From Anaerolineae bacterium (GTDB lineage: Bacteria; Chloroflexota; Anaerolineae; Aggregatilineales; J027), in contig JAIOHL010000078.1 in assembly GCA_019913005.1 (NCBI GenBank), forward strand, positions 1-64,000: a stretch of DNA of 64,000 bases, in the 5' to 3' direction. The notes under the pieces were generated by a model that did no database searches, was not told the DNA's origin, and saw only the letters and a list, made by a program, of their open reading frames with translations. Below are positions 27,911-36,857 of this stretch, in pieces. Each line of letters opens with the position of its first letter. Within the stretch, counting starts at the first letter, position 1. The translations under genes were made by a program, and so were the position numbers.

Positions 27911-28642
27911 TTGAAAGGGAATTATTATCGGCTTTCAGTGGCCTTTTGGGTGATGGTGCTGTTGTTGGCGGGATTGACCGCGTGTAAAGAGGATAAGCCG
28001 AATAACGAAGATGATGTGTCGGGGGTACAGGTGGCAACACCTATACCAGATACCCCGCAGCAGGTCATTACCGTCGTGGTGACGCGCACGCCCACGCCCA
28101 TGATTACTCCCAGCATCACCCCTACGCTCGATTTCCCAGCCTATCGGGTAGCGGGTACTTGGTATTTGTATATCCGCTTTGACCTTAATAACACGGCTAT
28201 CGTGCAGCAGTTGGGTTATTCGGCAAGTGCCACCCTTGAGGTCACGGATTATGCGGTAGTGACAGGATCGGGCATGTTGATGCCAACTCCCTTTGATCCC
28301 GCCTGCGAAATTCGCTCGATAGACGCCGAAGGACTTGCTTTTAAAATGCACGGCTCATTGCGGCCTGATGGCGAACGGATTTTAATGGATGTGGAGATCA
28401 CTCCAACCAACTATTCGGCAGTGGAAAATTATGAGGTGCGCTGCCCATCCGACAATGGTGAATGGCGCACGGTTTCCCAACCCAACCTGATTTGGCCTGT
28501 GTTATCCCAGACGGAACGGACAAAATATACCTTTGATCTAACCCAGTCGAGTTATACCGTCACTTTTACGGAGGACATCGCCGCGCGAACAGGCAACGTG
28601 ATTAAAGGACTGCTGTCGGCGGAATTGATTAGTTTGCAGTAG
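27911..28642 (+). CDS. Lipoprotein, 243 aa
   Basis: The TTG at 27911 is used as start, with AAAGGGA just before it. A signal peptide with lipobox LTAC (Cys at residue 25) anchors the protein outside the membrane. A Thr/Pro spacer and a beta-rich domain with no recognised family follow. It ends in TAG. It lies directly behind the kinase-TPR gene and is probably cotranscribed, so a role as ligand or partner of the TPR region is possible (inference). Confidence 0.78.
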   Translation: MKGNYYRLSVAFWVMVLLLAGLTACKEDKPNNEDDVSGVQVATPIPDTPQQVITVVVTRTPTPMITPSITPTLDFPAYRVAGTWYLYIRFDLNNTAIVQQLGYSASATLEVTDYAVVTGSGMLMPTPFDPACEIRSIDAEGLAFKMHGSLRPDGERILMDVEITPTNYSAVENYEVRCPSDNGEWRTVSQPNLIWPVLSQTERTKYTFDLTQSSYTVTFTEDIAARTGNVIKGLLSAELISLQ

Positions 28643-28677
28643 GGCAAGAAATGGGGCGAGAGGGCAGTTCTTCGCCC

Positions 28678-30276
28678 CTACCAGCTAATTTGGTTGATGG
28701 GGTCTTCCCGCCCAACGTTAGCCCGACGTTCGGCTCCCAACTTATCATTGATCATATAGCCCTGATATTCGGCATTTGGATAGCCCAGCACTGTCCAGCC
28801 ACTAAGCACCAGCGGGGGAACAGATACGCCTTTGGGACATTTATCACACGTCACCGGAATCCATTCGCCGTTATAGCGCCGCCCAAAATGCAGATGGGTA
28901 CCTGTTGAATAACCCCCTTCACAGGAGGGATGGCCGAGTTTATCGCCTGTTTCTACCCGTGTGCCCGGTTTGACGACCTCTTGACTTGAGATATGTAAGT
29001 AGACGACTGTCCACCCGGTGTGTTCATTTCCATCACCATCGAGATCGAGGATAACATAGCCTTCCCCGCTTCGGGCAACGACGCCGGGGGCGACAGCAGT
29101 TACCCAATTGACAGAAATGTAACAATAGCCTTGCTGTGCTACCAATTCATCGGAGGGGGTGGGGGGCGCGAAGTCAACTGAGGCCCATGCGCTGCCAGAG
29201 TTATAACCGCCATGTGGCCCACCTGTAAAATACCATGTTTCGCCTTGTCCAAACGGGAACATGAGGGTGGGTTGTTGCAAATTATCGGGCACGAGCGGCT
29301 CTACTGCGGTGCGGAACGGGTCGCCGAACAGCGCTAAATACGTCTGGAAAAAGCCCTGTTCGCTGATGTCTATCTGATATTGGGCCGGGGTGCTGAATTG
29401 CGAGAAAAAAAATTGAACGGCGACGGTTCCCGCGTTTAATTCTGGGGCGAAGGTCACAAGCGTGCCGTCCGCAAAATTACTGGTCTCTAGCCCGCGATAT
29501 TTCCAGCTATAGTAGCCAGCGTTCAGCGCATTTGCCGCCGCCAACAACTGCCGCCATAGGCCGACGCGATCCAGCGAGACGATGCCCATCGGATAATTTT
29601 GTCTGTCTTCGGGCGGGTTGGGATCGGATAACCAGCCACTTTGATATTCGATGAGGGCCAATAACAAACGTGGATTGACACTATAGTCCAGCGCGACCTG
29701 ATTCACGAGTTCGACCCCACTCCACAGCTCTCCGCTGATTTCTTCGGAATAGACCCGCAGAAAACCGGGTTTCAATTTGACATAGGCCGCGACATCGAAA
29801 TCCTTTACGGCAGGACTGTAGACCAATTCACTGTCGGGGATAGTCTTGAAGTTGGAACTTGGCGGGGGTGGGGCACTGGTATTGGCCGGAATCCGCAAGA
29901 CCTGACCGACTTCCAAGATGTCGGGATTCGTCAGCCCATTCAGTGACATAATAGCTTGGGCGGTTGTGCCGAAGCGGGCTGCAATGACATTCAGGGTGTC
30001 ACCGGATTGCACAGTGTAGCTTTGTTCACCGCCGCCACCGGAAGCCGCTACCGCCACCGGAGTATCAAATCGGGCCGGATTGGGCGTCGGCTTGATGGGG
30101 GTATCGGTTGGCGCACTGGATGTCTCAGTTGGCAGCAGCACCCCACCGGGAAAGGTTGCCGTAACATACACTACCTTCTCCGAACCGGGTCGAGTGCAAG
30201 CCAAGATTGCGGCTACCAGACCAAGCCCCGCCAGTAAGATGTAAAATGATCGTTTTCCCACTATCCCACTACTCAC
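28678..30276 (-). CDS. LysM-M23 lipoprotein (cell-wall endopeptidase or lytic factor)
   Basis: A signal peptide with lipobox ILAC (Cys 27) is followed by a Thr/Pro spacer. A LysM domain comes next (about 86-133: YTVQSGDTLNVIAARFGTT, NPDILEVGQVLRIP), then a middle domain of about 170 residues. The C-terminal M23/LytM-like domain has THLHFGRRY and an HIS segment matching the HxH part of the zinc site. The first zinc ligand (usual HxGxD) reads WASVDF, so catalytic activity is uncertain. Its start overlaps the esterase gene upstream by 8 nt. Confidence 0.85.
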   Translation of the reverse strand: MSSGIVGKRSFYILLAGLGLVAAILACTRPGSEKVVYVTATFPGGVLLPTETSSAPTDTPIKPTPNPARFDTPVAVAASGGGGEQSYTVQSGDTLNVIAARFGTTAQAIMSLNGLTNPDILEVGQVLRIPANTSAPPPPSSNFKTIPDSELVYSPAVKDFDVAAYVKLKPGFLRVYSEEISGELWSGVELVNQVALDYSVNPRLLLALIEYQSGWLSDPNPPEDRQNYPMGIVSLDRVGLWRQLLAAANALNAGYYSWKYRGLETSNFADGTLVTFAPELNAGTVAVQFFFSQFSTPAQYQIDISEQGFFQTYLALFGDPFRTAVEPLVPDNLQQPTLMFPFGQGETWYFTGGPHGGYNSGSAWASVDFAPPTPSDELVAQQGYCYISVNWVTAVAPGVVARSGEGYVILDLDGDGNEHTGWTVVYLHISSQEVVKPGTRVETGDKLGHPSCEGGYSTGTHLHFGRRYNGEWIPVTCDKCPKGVSVPPLVLSGWTVLGYPNAEYQGYMINDKLGAERRANVGREDPINQISW

Positions 30277-31276
30277 TCAATGCTTTGACTATCTTCGGAA
30301 ACGCCACATCATACCGATAACTTGTATCGCGGTGGCCGTCTGGGAATTCTTCATATGTATGGATGATGCCATACTGATCAAGTTTACGATGCAGCAGGCG
30401 TGAACCAACCTGCAATTGATATTCATCGAAGCGCCCGACCTCGATAAAAATGCTTTTCATGGTTTTCAACGCGGCCTGATATTCTGGGCGGTCAATCATA
30501 CGTACTGGGTCGAATTGCAACCAGTGTTCCCATACCTCTGGGATTATTGCTCCCGTTTCAAGATCAATGGGCGGGTCAAAGCCCAATGGTGAGGCTGGAT
30601 TGGTCGTATAGGCCATTGACTGCATCACGGTATGAATCGCTTCCCAAAATGCCCCGCTCTTGGGTTGAATTTCGGGGATACGGGCGATAAATTCCTCAAT
30701 CCCGCCCCATTTTTCAAGTTGTTGATGGAAATGCGACAGTCCGGGTATCGCGGTGTATTCCCAATACATATCGCCGGCCCGACAGCCAATCGCCCCAAAC
30801 ACCTCCGGGTGCTGCATGGCATTGACCAACGCCCCGTAACCCCCGCTGCTGTGGCCCAAAATACCGCGATGTTCCCGGCTTGCCAGTGTACGATAGGTGG
30901 CATCCACCAGCGGCACAAGTTCGTTAATCAGATAGCTGGAATAGCTCCCAATGGCCGAATCTAAATACTGCGATCCTCCAAACCGTGTCCAAGCATCTGG
31001 CAGGGCCACGATGATCGGCGGCATTTGTCCAGTTCGGATGAGGCGGTCAAGGCGCTGTGGCAGGGTCTCATCCCATTGATTCCAGCTAATATGATAATAA
31101 CTTGTCCGTCCATGACTGCTCAACAGAAAACAGACGGGATACCGCCGTTCGGTCTGCTCATCATAACCAGCCGGAAGATAGACCATCAAGTCACGTTGGT
31201 GAGGATCGCCAAGCCGATTACCTTTGAGGGCAGCACTTTCAATCGGCAGCAAATCAATTCGGCTGGGACTTGTCAT
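30269..31276 (-). CDS. Alpha/beta hydrolase, esterase D / enterochelin-esterase-like
   Basis: The 335-residue protein has the nucleophile elbow GHSSGGYGAL (about residue 140) and the pattern GDPHQRDLMVYLPAGYD, typical of putative esterases of the COG0627/COG2382 type. The catalytic acid and His are probably in EVGRFDEYQ and PDGHRDTSY near the C-terminus. No signal peptide is seen, so it acts in the cytosol. Its ends overlap both neighbours (4 and 8 nt), so the three genes are one operon. Confidence 0.85.
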   Translation of the reverse strand: MTSPSRIDLLPIESAALKGNRLGDPHQRDLMVYLPAGYDEQTERRYPVCFLLSSHGRTSYYHISWNQWDETLPQRLDRLIRTGQMPPIIVALPDAWTRFGGSQYLDSAIGSYSSYLINELVPLVDATYRTLASREHRGILGHSSGGYGALVNAMQHPEVFGAIGCRAGDMYWEYTAIPGLSHFHQQLEKWGGIEEFIARIPEIQPKSGAFWEAIHTVMQSMAYTTNPASPLGFDPPIDLETGAIIPEVWEHWLQFDPVRMIDRPEYQAALKTMKSIFIEVGRFDEYQLQVGSRLLHRKLDQYGIIHTYEEFPDGHRDTSYRYDVAFPKIVKALSE

Positions 31277-31638
31277 AGATGAGTTTTATCCTTGTAGGTG
31301 CGCAAAAAATTCCAGCACAGGATGAGCAAAATGACGATTCCTAGCAACGTGACAACTAACATCACACTACTATAACCATCCACTGTGATGTCTGGTATAA
31401 GCGCCGCTAGAAACGCCGCGATCACAATCACCACGCCATAGACCAGCAGCAATCGTCCTGAATAGGCATTGGCATCATACCACAAATCAGCATTGTGCAG
31501 GGTGCTTGGGGTACGGAAGCCATACCATCCATTGGGTTTGATGCGTCGCTGCATTAACGGAATCGCCAGCGCAACTAACAAAAGGCCCGTTCCCACAAAC
31601 ATCACCATAAGGAGGGTCATCAAAGGCGCTCCATCCAC
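31273..31638 (-). CDS. SdpI-family membrane protein
   Basis: The 121-residue protein has three hydrophobic segments and the motif IKPNGWYGFRTPSTL followed by ADLWYDANAYSGR. This is characteristic of the SdpI/YhfL C-terminal domain (immunity-type membrane proteins in Bacillus, function elsewhere unknown). ATG at position 7 (31620) is an alternative start. It overlaps the esterase gene by 4 nt. Confidence 0.8.
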   Translation of the reverse strand: MDGAPLMTLLMVMFVGTGLLLVALAIPLMQRRIKPNGWYGFRTPSTLHNADLWYDANAYSGRLLLVYGVVIVIAAFLAALIPDITVDGYSSVMLVVTLLGIVILLILCWNFLRTYKDKTHL

Positions 31639-31675
31639 TACGACGTTCTCTTAATTATTGGATTTGGGTTGTACC

Positions 31676-31704
31676 TTGTCAATGCTATCCCTTTACGGTA
31701 AGAT
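31676..31704 (+). promoter_or_regulatory. Promoter of the rpsF-ssb-rpsR operon
   Basis: TTGTCA (31676-31681) and TAAGAT (31699-31704) are separated by 17 bp, close to the sigma-70 consensus. A leader of about 90 nt separates them from the rpsF ATG. Confidence 0.6.
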
Positions 31705-31741
31705 GTTGCCCGCCGAATTTAGTGATAACTCATCACTTTCC

Positions 31742-31777
31742 GTCTGGTACCCAAAGCCTCTTTTGCTTAAACCGGAC
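31742..31777 (+). promoter_or_regulatory. Possible S6:S18-binding hairpin in the rpsF leader
   Basis: GTCTGG (31742-31747) can pair with CCGGAC (31772-31777) in the leader of rpsF, with a CCG at the base. Many bacteria control this operon by an S6:S18-binding leader structure with a conserved CCG. The match here is short, so this is a suggestion only. Confidence 0.3.
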
Positions 31778-31799
31778 AAACCCAAGGGAAGGAAAACCT

Positions 31800-32090
31800 A
31801 TGAAACGATCTTACGAAATACCGTATATTGTGCCGACTGGTATCCCTGATGCCGAACAAAAAGGCCTCATCGAAAAGGTTGCGCATTGGCTGACGGATGC
31901 GGGTGGTGAAATCAAAAACACCAACCACTGGGGCCGCCGCCGCTTGGCCTATCCGATTGGCACCAACCGCGAAGGTTATTATCTGCTGCTTGAGGTTGAG
32001 ATTGAACCCAAAGCAGTGGATGAATTCCAACGCAAGATGAACATTGAAGCCAATATCCTGCGTTATTTGGTGGTACGCAAGGATGAATGA
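31800..32090 (+). CDS. rpsF: 30S ribosomal protein S6
   Basis: The 96-residue protein matches S6 throughout (YEIPYIVP, then WGRRRLAYPIGTNREGYY), the ferredoxin-like protein that pairs with S18 on the 30S platform. The ATG at 31800 follows AAGGGAAGG and gives normal length; the upstream open frame is leader. It is first in the classic rpsF-ssb-rpsR operon. Confidence 0.97.
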   Translation: MKRSYEIPYIVPTGIPDAEQKGLIEKVAHWLTDAGGEIKNTNHWGRRRLAYPIGTNREGYYLLLEVEIEPKAVDEFQRKMNIEANILRYLVVRKDE

Positions 32091-32173
32091 TCGGGTTGGT
32101 GGTTGAAAGAACCCAGTCCGTGAATTTGTAGAGTGCATCTCGTCCAAGTGTATGAGTTGAAGCGGTGAATGAC

Positions 32174-32575
32174 ATGGCCCGAGGACTCAATAAAGTCATG
32201 ATTATAGGCCATTTGGGGCGCGACCCGGAAATGCGTTACACCCCCAGTGGTCGTCCCGTCACCAGTTTTAATGTTGCGACCACCCGCACGTGGACTTCGT
32301 TTGAAGGCGAACGGCGTGAGGAAACCGAATGGTTTAATGTGGTGGCATGGGGGCCTCTCGCCGAAATCTGCAATACCCATCTTAGCAAGAATCAGCAGGT
32401 CTACATTGAAGGTCGTCTACAAACACGCGGGTGGGAAGATGAAGAAGGCAAGCGGCACTATCGCACGGAATTGGTGGCCCAAGAAATGATCATACTCGGT
32501 GACCGTGTTGGCCCCCGTTTTACCCAACATCAGGAAGATTATCCTGAAGGGGATGACGAAAGCTATGGCTTTTAA
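32174..32575 (+). CDS. ssb: Single-stranded DNA-binding protein
   Basis: The OB-fold SSB begins MARGLNKVMIIGHLGRDPEMRY, with the usual TSFNVATTRTW and TEWFNVVAWG segments and the EGRLQTRGWEDEEGKRHYRTEL sheet. The C-terminus is acidic and ends in DDESYGF rather than the common DDDIPF tip, but the terminal Phe that recruits repair proteins is kept. An ATG at 32165 is also possible. It lies between rpsF and rpsR. Confidence 0.95.
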   Translation: MARGLNKVMIIGHLGRDPEMRYTPSGRPVTSFNVATTRTWTSFEGERREETEWFNVVAWGPLAEICNTHLSKNQQVYIEGRLQTRGWEDEEGKRHYRTELVAQEMIILGDRVGPRFTQHQEDYPEGDDESYGF

Positions 32576-32647
32576 GCCGTAGTCCCAAGAAAGCACTAAG
32601 CCCGCATCGCAGCGGTCAATCAATAAACACTAGAGGAGTGTATTCAC

Positions 32648-33013
32648 ATGAGTGACGATCCACGTCAACGTGACGATATGGATGATTTTGCGGAAGAGCG
32701 CCGTCGCCCGCGTCGGCCTGATTTTGATGATATGGATGATGGTGATGATGATGTCCGCGAACCAAGTCGGTTTTCGGGTGGCGCACGCCGTCGCAAGGGT
32801 TGCCCATTCCTTGCGGATGGTAAATGCAACATTGATTACAAAGACGTCGAGACGCTGCGCCGTTATCTGACTGATTCGGGCAAGATTCGTCCGCGCCGTC
32901 AAACCGGGGCCTGTGCCAAGTGTCAACGGGCGTTGGCGCTGGCGATTAAGCGTGCCCGTCATTTGGCCCTGCTGCCCTATGCACCGCAGCATGTCAACAG
33001 TGGTCGTGGTTAA
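32648..33013 (+). CDS. rpsR: 30S ribosomal protein S18 with an acidic N-terminal extension
   Basis: Residues about 46-121 match S18, including [16 protein letters not shown] and [23 protein letters not shown]. The four cysteines suggest a zinc-binding (C+) S18. About 45 residues rich in Asp, Arg and Met precede it, which is long for the family. TAGAGGAG sits before the ATG, so the extension appears real. It is the last gene of the rpsF operon. Confidence 0.96.
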   Translation: MSDDPRQRDDMDDFAEERRRPRRPDFDDMDDGDDDVREPSRFSGGARRRKGCPFLADGKCNIDYKDVETLRRYLTDSGKIRPRRQTGACAKCQRALALAIKRARHLALLPYAPQHVNSGRG

Positions 33014-33029
33014 GTGGTAAAAATTCTTT

Positions 33030-33057
33030 GGGGATAGAGTGACTGTCCCCCTTTTTT
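33030..33057 (+). terminator. Terminator after rpsR
   Basis: GGGGA (33030-33034) pairs with TCCCC (33046-33050), followed by a run of six T residues. It lies 17 nt after the rpsR stop and 17 nt before the PpiC-type gene, so it may also act as an attenuator for that gene. Confidence 0.8.
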
Positions 33058-33073
33058 GTGCCTACGAGGAATT

Positions 33074-34504
33074 ATGAGCAAAAAGGATACAACAGCTCGT
33101 GCCCGTAAGGTGCGCGAACAAGAGCTAAAGGCCCGCCGTTCAAGGGCCGAGCAAGAGCATTACATTCAGCGCATTGTGTTGATTGTCGCGGCGGTTGGTT
33201 TTGGGATCGCGGCATTAATTCTGGTCTACGCGCTGACCAACGACTACGTGTTCGTGCCTAGACAAACCATTACGACGGTGAATGGGACTGAGATCAAAAC
33301 CAAAGACTTCCAAGAACGGGTGAAGACCGAACGTTGGTTTATTGCCAATGAAATTCGGAGCTACGCTTCGGTTGTTGGCGTAGATCAAGCTGTCGAACAG
33401 TATGGCAATGACATTTTGGCCCTGCGCGAACCCTCGTTGTTTGGTGGGCAGGTGCTGGATGATATGGAATTGCAGGTATTGTTAGAGAAAGAAGCCGAGG
33501 CACGTGGAATTGAAATTGACCGTGCGGCGATTGATGCATCAGTGGATCAATATGTGGCGTCGTTTTTGGTGAATCAACTGACTCCTACGCCTAGCCCGTC
33601 CGCGACGGAGCCAACGACACCCACTTCGACGCCGATTATTACCTCAACGGCTTCAAACACACCCACCATTACCAACACGCCGACTGAGACCCTTCAGCCG
33701 ACAGCGGAGGGCTGTGCAGAGGGCCAAACGGATTGCCCGACGGTGACACCCCTGCCAACTAATACCCTGACCCTGACGCCAACCCCTACATTGGAGCAGA
33801 CCTATACGCCGACGCCTAGCGACACCCCCGTTGCCCCTGATGACATCCGTTCAACGGTGACCAAACTTGAAGACGGTTTCTATGATGATGCTGAAGAAGT
33901 TGCCAGCATTGATCGAGATGCAGTGCGTGACATTTTCACATTGCGTGCTTTACGAACAGCCTTGCTCGAAGATGTGACCAAAGACCAGCCTACCCAAGAA
34001 GTGTGGGTCAATGCCCGTCATATCCTGATTCAAGTTCCTGAAGACCCAGCCCGTGTATTTACAGCGGAAACCTGCGATTCTGAAGAATGGGCACCCTACA
34101 AACAAGAAGCCGAACAAGTGTTGGCGGCTTTGAATGCGGGCGAACCCTTCGCAGCGTTGGCGCAGGCGGTTTCGGATGATGGCAGCGGCGCAAATGGTGG
34201 TGGTCTGGGTTGGAGTGCCAGCAGTGGTTATGTGCCCGAATTCAAAACGGCGGTTGATACTGCTGACATCGGTGCCATCGTTGGCCCAGTCTGCTCACAA
34301 TTTGGCTTCCATGTGATTCAGGTCATGGAACGTGAACTGCGCGACATTACGAGCAGTCAGTTGCAGCAAAATCGCAGCACGGCCTATCAAGAATGGGAAA
34401 CTGATCTGGTTGCCAATGCTGATATTCAGCGCCGTGACGATTGGGAAGACCGCACACCCAGTGACCCCAGCTATAACGATCTGTTGGGTAATGTCTTCCA
34501 ATAA
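33074..34504 (+). CDS. Membrane-anchored PpiC/SurA-like peptidyl-prolyl isomerase
   Basis: The protein has a basic cytoplasmic N-terminus, one membrane helix (about 32-54), and a SurA-like chaperone region interrupted by a Thr/Pro/Ser-rich stretch (about 170-255). A parvulin domain follows (about 315-440: NARHILIQVP, LAQAVSDDGSGANGGGLGW, then GPVCSQFGFHVIQV). It probably helps fold exported proteins at the outer face of the membrane, as PrsA does. The ATG at 33074 follows ACGAGGA. It has its own terminator downstream. Confidence 0.9.
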   Translation: MSKKDTTARARKVREQELKARRSRAEQEHYIQRIVLIVAAVGFGIAALILVYALTNDYVFVPRQTITTVNGTEIKTKDFQERVKTERWFIANEIRSYASVVGVDQAVEQYGNDILALREPSLFGGQVLDDMELQVLLEKEAEARGIEIDRAAIDASVDQYVASFLVNQLTPTPSPSATEPTTPTSTPIITSTASNTPTITNTPTETLQPTAEGCAEGQTDCPTVTPLPTNTLTLTPTPTLEQTYTPTPSDTPVAPDDIRSTVTKLEDGFYDDAEEVASIDRDAVRDIFTLRALRTALLEDVTKDQPTQEVWVNARHILIQVPEDPARVFTAETCDSEEWAPYKQEAEQVLAALNAGEPFAALAQAVSDDGSGANGGGLGWSASSGYVPEFKTAVDTADIGAIVGPVCSQFGFHVIQVMERELRDITSSQLQQNRSTAYQEWETDLVANADIQRRDDWEDRTPSDPSYNDLLGNVFQ

Positions 34505-34531
34505 ATCTTGACCCACTAGGGTAAAAATCAG

Positions 34532-34565
34532 CAGCGTACATTCGATGTGCGCTGTTTTTATTTTT
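34532..34565 (+). terminator. Terminator after the PpiC-type gene
   Basis: CAGCGTACA (34532-34540) pairs with TGTGCGCTG (34546-34554) through a 5-nt loop, followed by a T-rich tract. Confidence 0.88.
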
Positions 34566-34640
34566 GCGGGTAGGCGGCACGCGCTATAATTGCCCGCTGT
34601 TATCCATTTTAAAATTTCACCTTAGGAGTTGGACGGAAAA

Positions 34641-35342
34641 ATGAGTCCACAAGAGACACGCGAAGGTCTTGCTGAAGCACTGGGCACATTTATGCTGGTT
34701 TTCGTCGGGGCAGGGACACTGGCAATGTCCTCCGGCAATGTGGTTGCCATAGCATTGGCCCATGGCCTGATTTTAGCCGCTATCGTAGCGACCTATGGGC
34801 ATATTTCTGGCGCACACGTCAATCCCGCTGTGACACTTGGCCTGCTAGTGGGGGGCAAAATTGGCCCACGCAAAGCTGTCATCTATTGGGTAGCCCAGAT
34901 TGCGGGTGGGTTGTTGGCGGCGGTTGTACTGCGGATTGCACTGCCCAGTGGCCAGGCGGGTGTAGGCACGCTGGGACAAACAGCACCGGGTTCAGGCGTG
35001 ACCACCGGACAGTTAATCTTGATTGAAGCCATTATCACCTTCTTCTTGGTCGGAACGATCTATCAGGCATCAGTCTATAACAAGGGCGGTGCTGCGACCC
35101 CGGTTTTAATCGGTTTCACCCTTGCAGCGGCGATCCTCCTTGCTGGCCCATTGACCGGTGGTTCGGCCAATTTTGCGCGGACACTTGGCCCTGCTTTGGT
35201 CGCAAAAGATACCCAAGACCTCGGCGAAGTGCTGCAATATGCGATTGGGATTTTAGGCGGTGGTGCGCTGGCGGGGTTGCTGCACGGTGATCTGTTTGCG
35301 CTGCGTGAAGAACCCAAGACCCCTGCTGCCAAGAAGCGCTGA
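34641..35342 (+). CDS. MIP-family aquaporin with an altered second NPA motif
   Basis: Six membrane helices and two re-entrant loops fill the protein. The first pore motif is intact (SGAHVNPAVTLG). The second, normally NPAR, reads SANFARTLGPAL, so the proline is replaced by phenylalanine while Asn, Ala and Arg are kept. The ATG at 34641 lies after AGGAG. A good -10 element (TATAAT, 34585-34590) stands upstream. Substrate (water, glycerol or other) cannot be told. It is followed 12 nt later by a PanE-like gene. Confidence 0.92.
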   Translation: MSPQETREGLAEALGTFMLVFVGAGTLAMSSGNVVAIALAHGLILAAIVATYGHISGAHVNPAVTLGLLVGGKIGPRKAVIYWVAQIAGGLLAAVVLRIALPSGQAGVGTLGQTAPGSGVTTGQLILIEAIITFFLVGTIYQASVYNKGGAATPVLIGFTLAAAILLAGPLTGGSANFARTLGPALVAKDTQDLGEVLQYAIGILGGGALAGLLHGDLFALREEPKTPAAKKR

Positions 35343-35354
35343 TTCCTATCTATT

Positions 35355-36374
35355 ATGCGATTACTGATCTGGGGCGCGAGTCCACTAGGGGGATGGCTCG
35401 CGTCCCGATTGCATCAAGCCCAATATGACGTTATCTGGTTAGCCGATACACTGCTCCCATTTCCATTGATAGATGGGTTGGAGTTGGTGTCGGGTCAATC
35501 ACGCCAGAAAATAACCGGACTGCGTGTATGGACTGAGCCGCAAGAGGCGCTGACACCATTGCCCGAATGGGTGATTTTTGCTATGCCGGGGTGGGGTCTA
35601 AGCCGTGCTTTGACCACGCTTGCCATGACCGCCGCTCCCGAAAAATTACCCCATGCCTTATCCTTGCAGCCCGGAATTGGTAGCCTCGAAAAATTAACCA
35701 GCCTCTTAGGGGCGGAGAAATCCCTACATGCGGTCATCACCCGCGAATTTGTGTGGACGGATACTTCCATTGTGACAGATGGGGCGGGTGGTTTTGTCGT
35801 CAGTGAGCATCCCCAAGCCGCGTTTATCGGTGAATTGCTGCAACAGGCGGGATTGGGGAAACCGCGAACCGCTCCTGCTGATTCATTAGGGTGGAGCGAT
35901 GTCTTTTGGCGACTCCATGCCAATGCTCTTCCCACTTTGCTGAATATCTCCCCCGCCAGTGTTTATGATGACCCCAATATTTGGCAACTTGAATATCGCC
36001 AACTTCGTGAGGCGATCATGGTGATTGACCGCCGAAACATCAATTTGGTGAATCTGCCGGGGATTCATGTGCCGCTTTTGGCATGGCTGGTGCGATTATT
36101 GCCCCCGCATTGGTTAGCCAAAATTTTGAAACGGCGAATTCGTCCACCAAGCCTGCGTGCTGACCTTGAACAACAATCGGGGCATAGTGATGCCGCCTAT
36201 CTCAATGGAGCAGTAGCTCAGGTAGCCTATGGATTGCAACTCCCTGCACCCGTTAATCACGTCTTGGCGCTAAGTGTGACCGATGTGGCGGAGGGGCGAA
36301 TCCAATGGTCGCATTTCCACAATAATTTGGACTACCTACAAACCCTTATTCGAGTAGCTTCTCGCCATGTTTAG
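35355..36374 (+). CDS. Ketopantoate reductase-like (ApbA/PanE) oxidoreductase
   Basis: The 339-residue protein has a Rossmann N-terminus (LLIWGASPLGGWLASRL), in which the usual GxGxxG is GASPLGG. It has a helical C-terminal domain with NALPTLLNIS and LREAIMVIDRRNIN corresponding to the PanE substrate-binding helices. The conserved catalytic Lys of PanE is not obvious, so it may act on another 2-oxo acid. It ends in TAG and is probably cotranscribed with the aquaporin gene. Confidence 0.72.
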   Translation: MRLLIWGASPLGGWLASRLHQAQYDVIWLADTLLPFPLIDGLELVSGQSRQKITGLRVWTEPQEALTPLPEWVIFAMPGWGLSRALTTLAMTAAPEKLPHALSLQPGIGSLEKLTSLLGAEKSLHAVITREFVWTDTSIVTDGAGGFVVSEHPQAAFIGELLQQAGLGKPRTAPADSLGWSDVFWRLHANALPTLLNISPASVYDDPNIWQLEYRQLREAIMVIDRRNINLVNLPGIHVPLLAWLVRLLPPHWLAKILKRRIRPPSLRADLEQQSGHSDAAYLNGAVAQVAYGLQLPAPVNHVLALSVTDVAEGRIQWSHFHNNLDYLQTLIRVASRHV

Positions 36375-36471
36375 TTCCTCACAGTGTGTTAAACGGTATG
36401 GCATGACACCTAAGTATCGTCTATACTTAATCAAATTGTGATTTGAATAGTTTAGGAGAATTTCAACACTC

Positions 36472-36804
36472 ATGGAAAAAGCGACCTCGATTCAGCAGGT
36501 TTTTGACGCAATGCCCAGCCGTTTTAACGCCAATGCTGCTTCTGGCGTAGATGCCATTTTTCAGTTTGATCTGACAGGTGACAACGCAGCGAAGTATTGG
36601 GTTAAGATTGCCAATCAGCAGATGGAACTGCACGAAGGTGAAACCAGCAGCCCAACAATTACCGTGATTTCAAGCGCCGATGACTATCTCAAGATGGTGA
36701 ACGGTGAACTTTCAGCCATGTCCGCTTTTATGGCTGGCAAAATCAAGGTCAAGGGCAATATGGGCTTGGCGATGAAACTGCAAAGCATTTTTGGCTTGGG
36801 TTGA
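36472..36804 (+). CDS. SCP2 sterol-binding domain protein
   Basis: The 110-residue protein is a single SCP2 fold: FQFDLTGDNAAKYWVKI, then TVISSADDYLKMVNGELS and KIKVKGNMGLAMKLQSIF. Such stand-alone proteins bind lipids or acyl-CoA in a tunnel. AGGAGAA precedes the ATG. It stands alone between the PanE-like gene and a convergent lipoprotein gene. Confidence 0.92.
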   Translation: MEKATSIQQVFDAMPSRFNANAASGVDAIFQFDLTGDNAAKYWVKIANQQMELHEGETSSPTITVISSADDYLKMVNGELSAMSAFMAGKIKVKGNMGLAMKLQSIFGLG

Positions 36805-36857
36805 TTCAAATCATGACCGGGGCGGCCCCCGAGGTCGCCCAAGCAGTCAAAACCATT

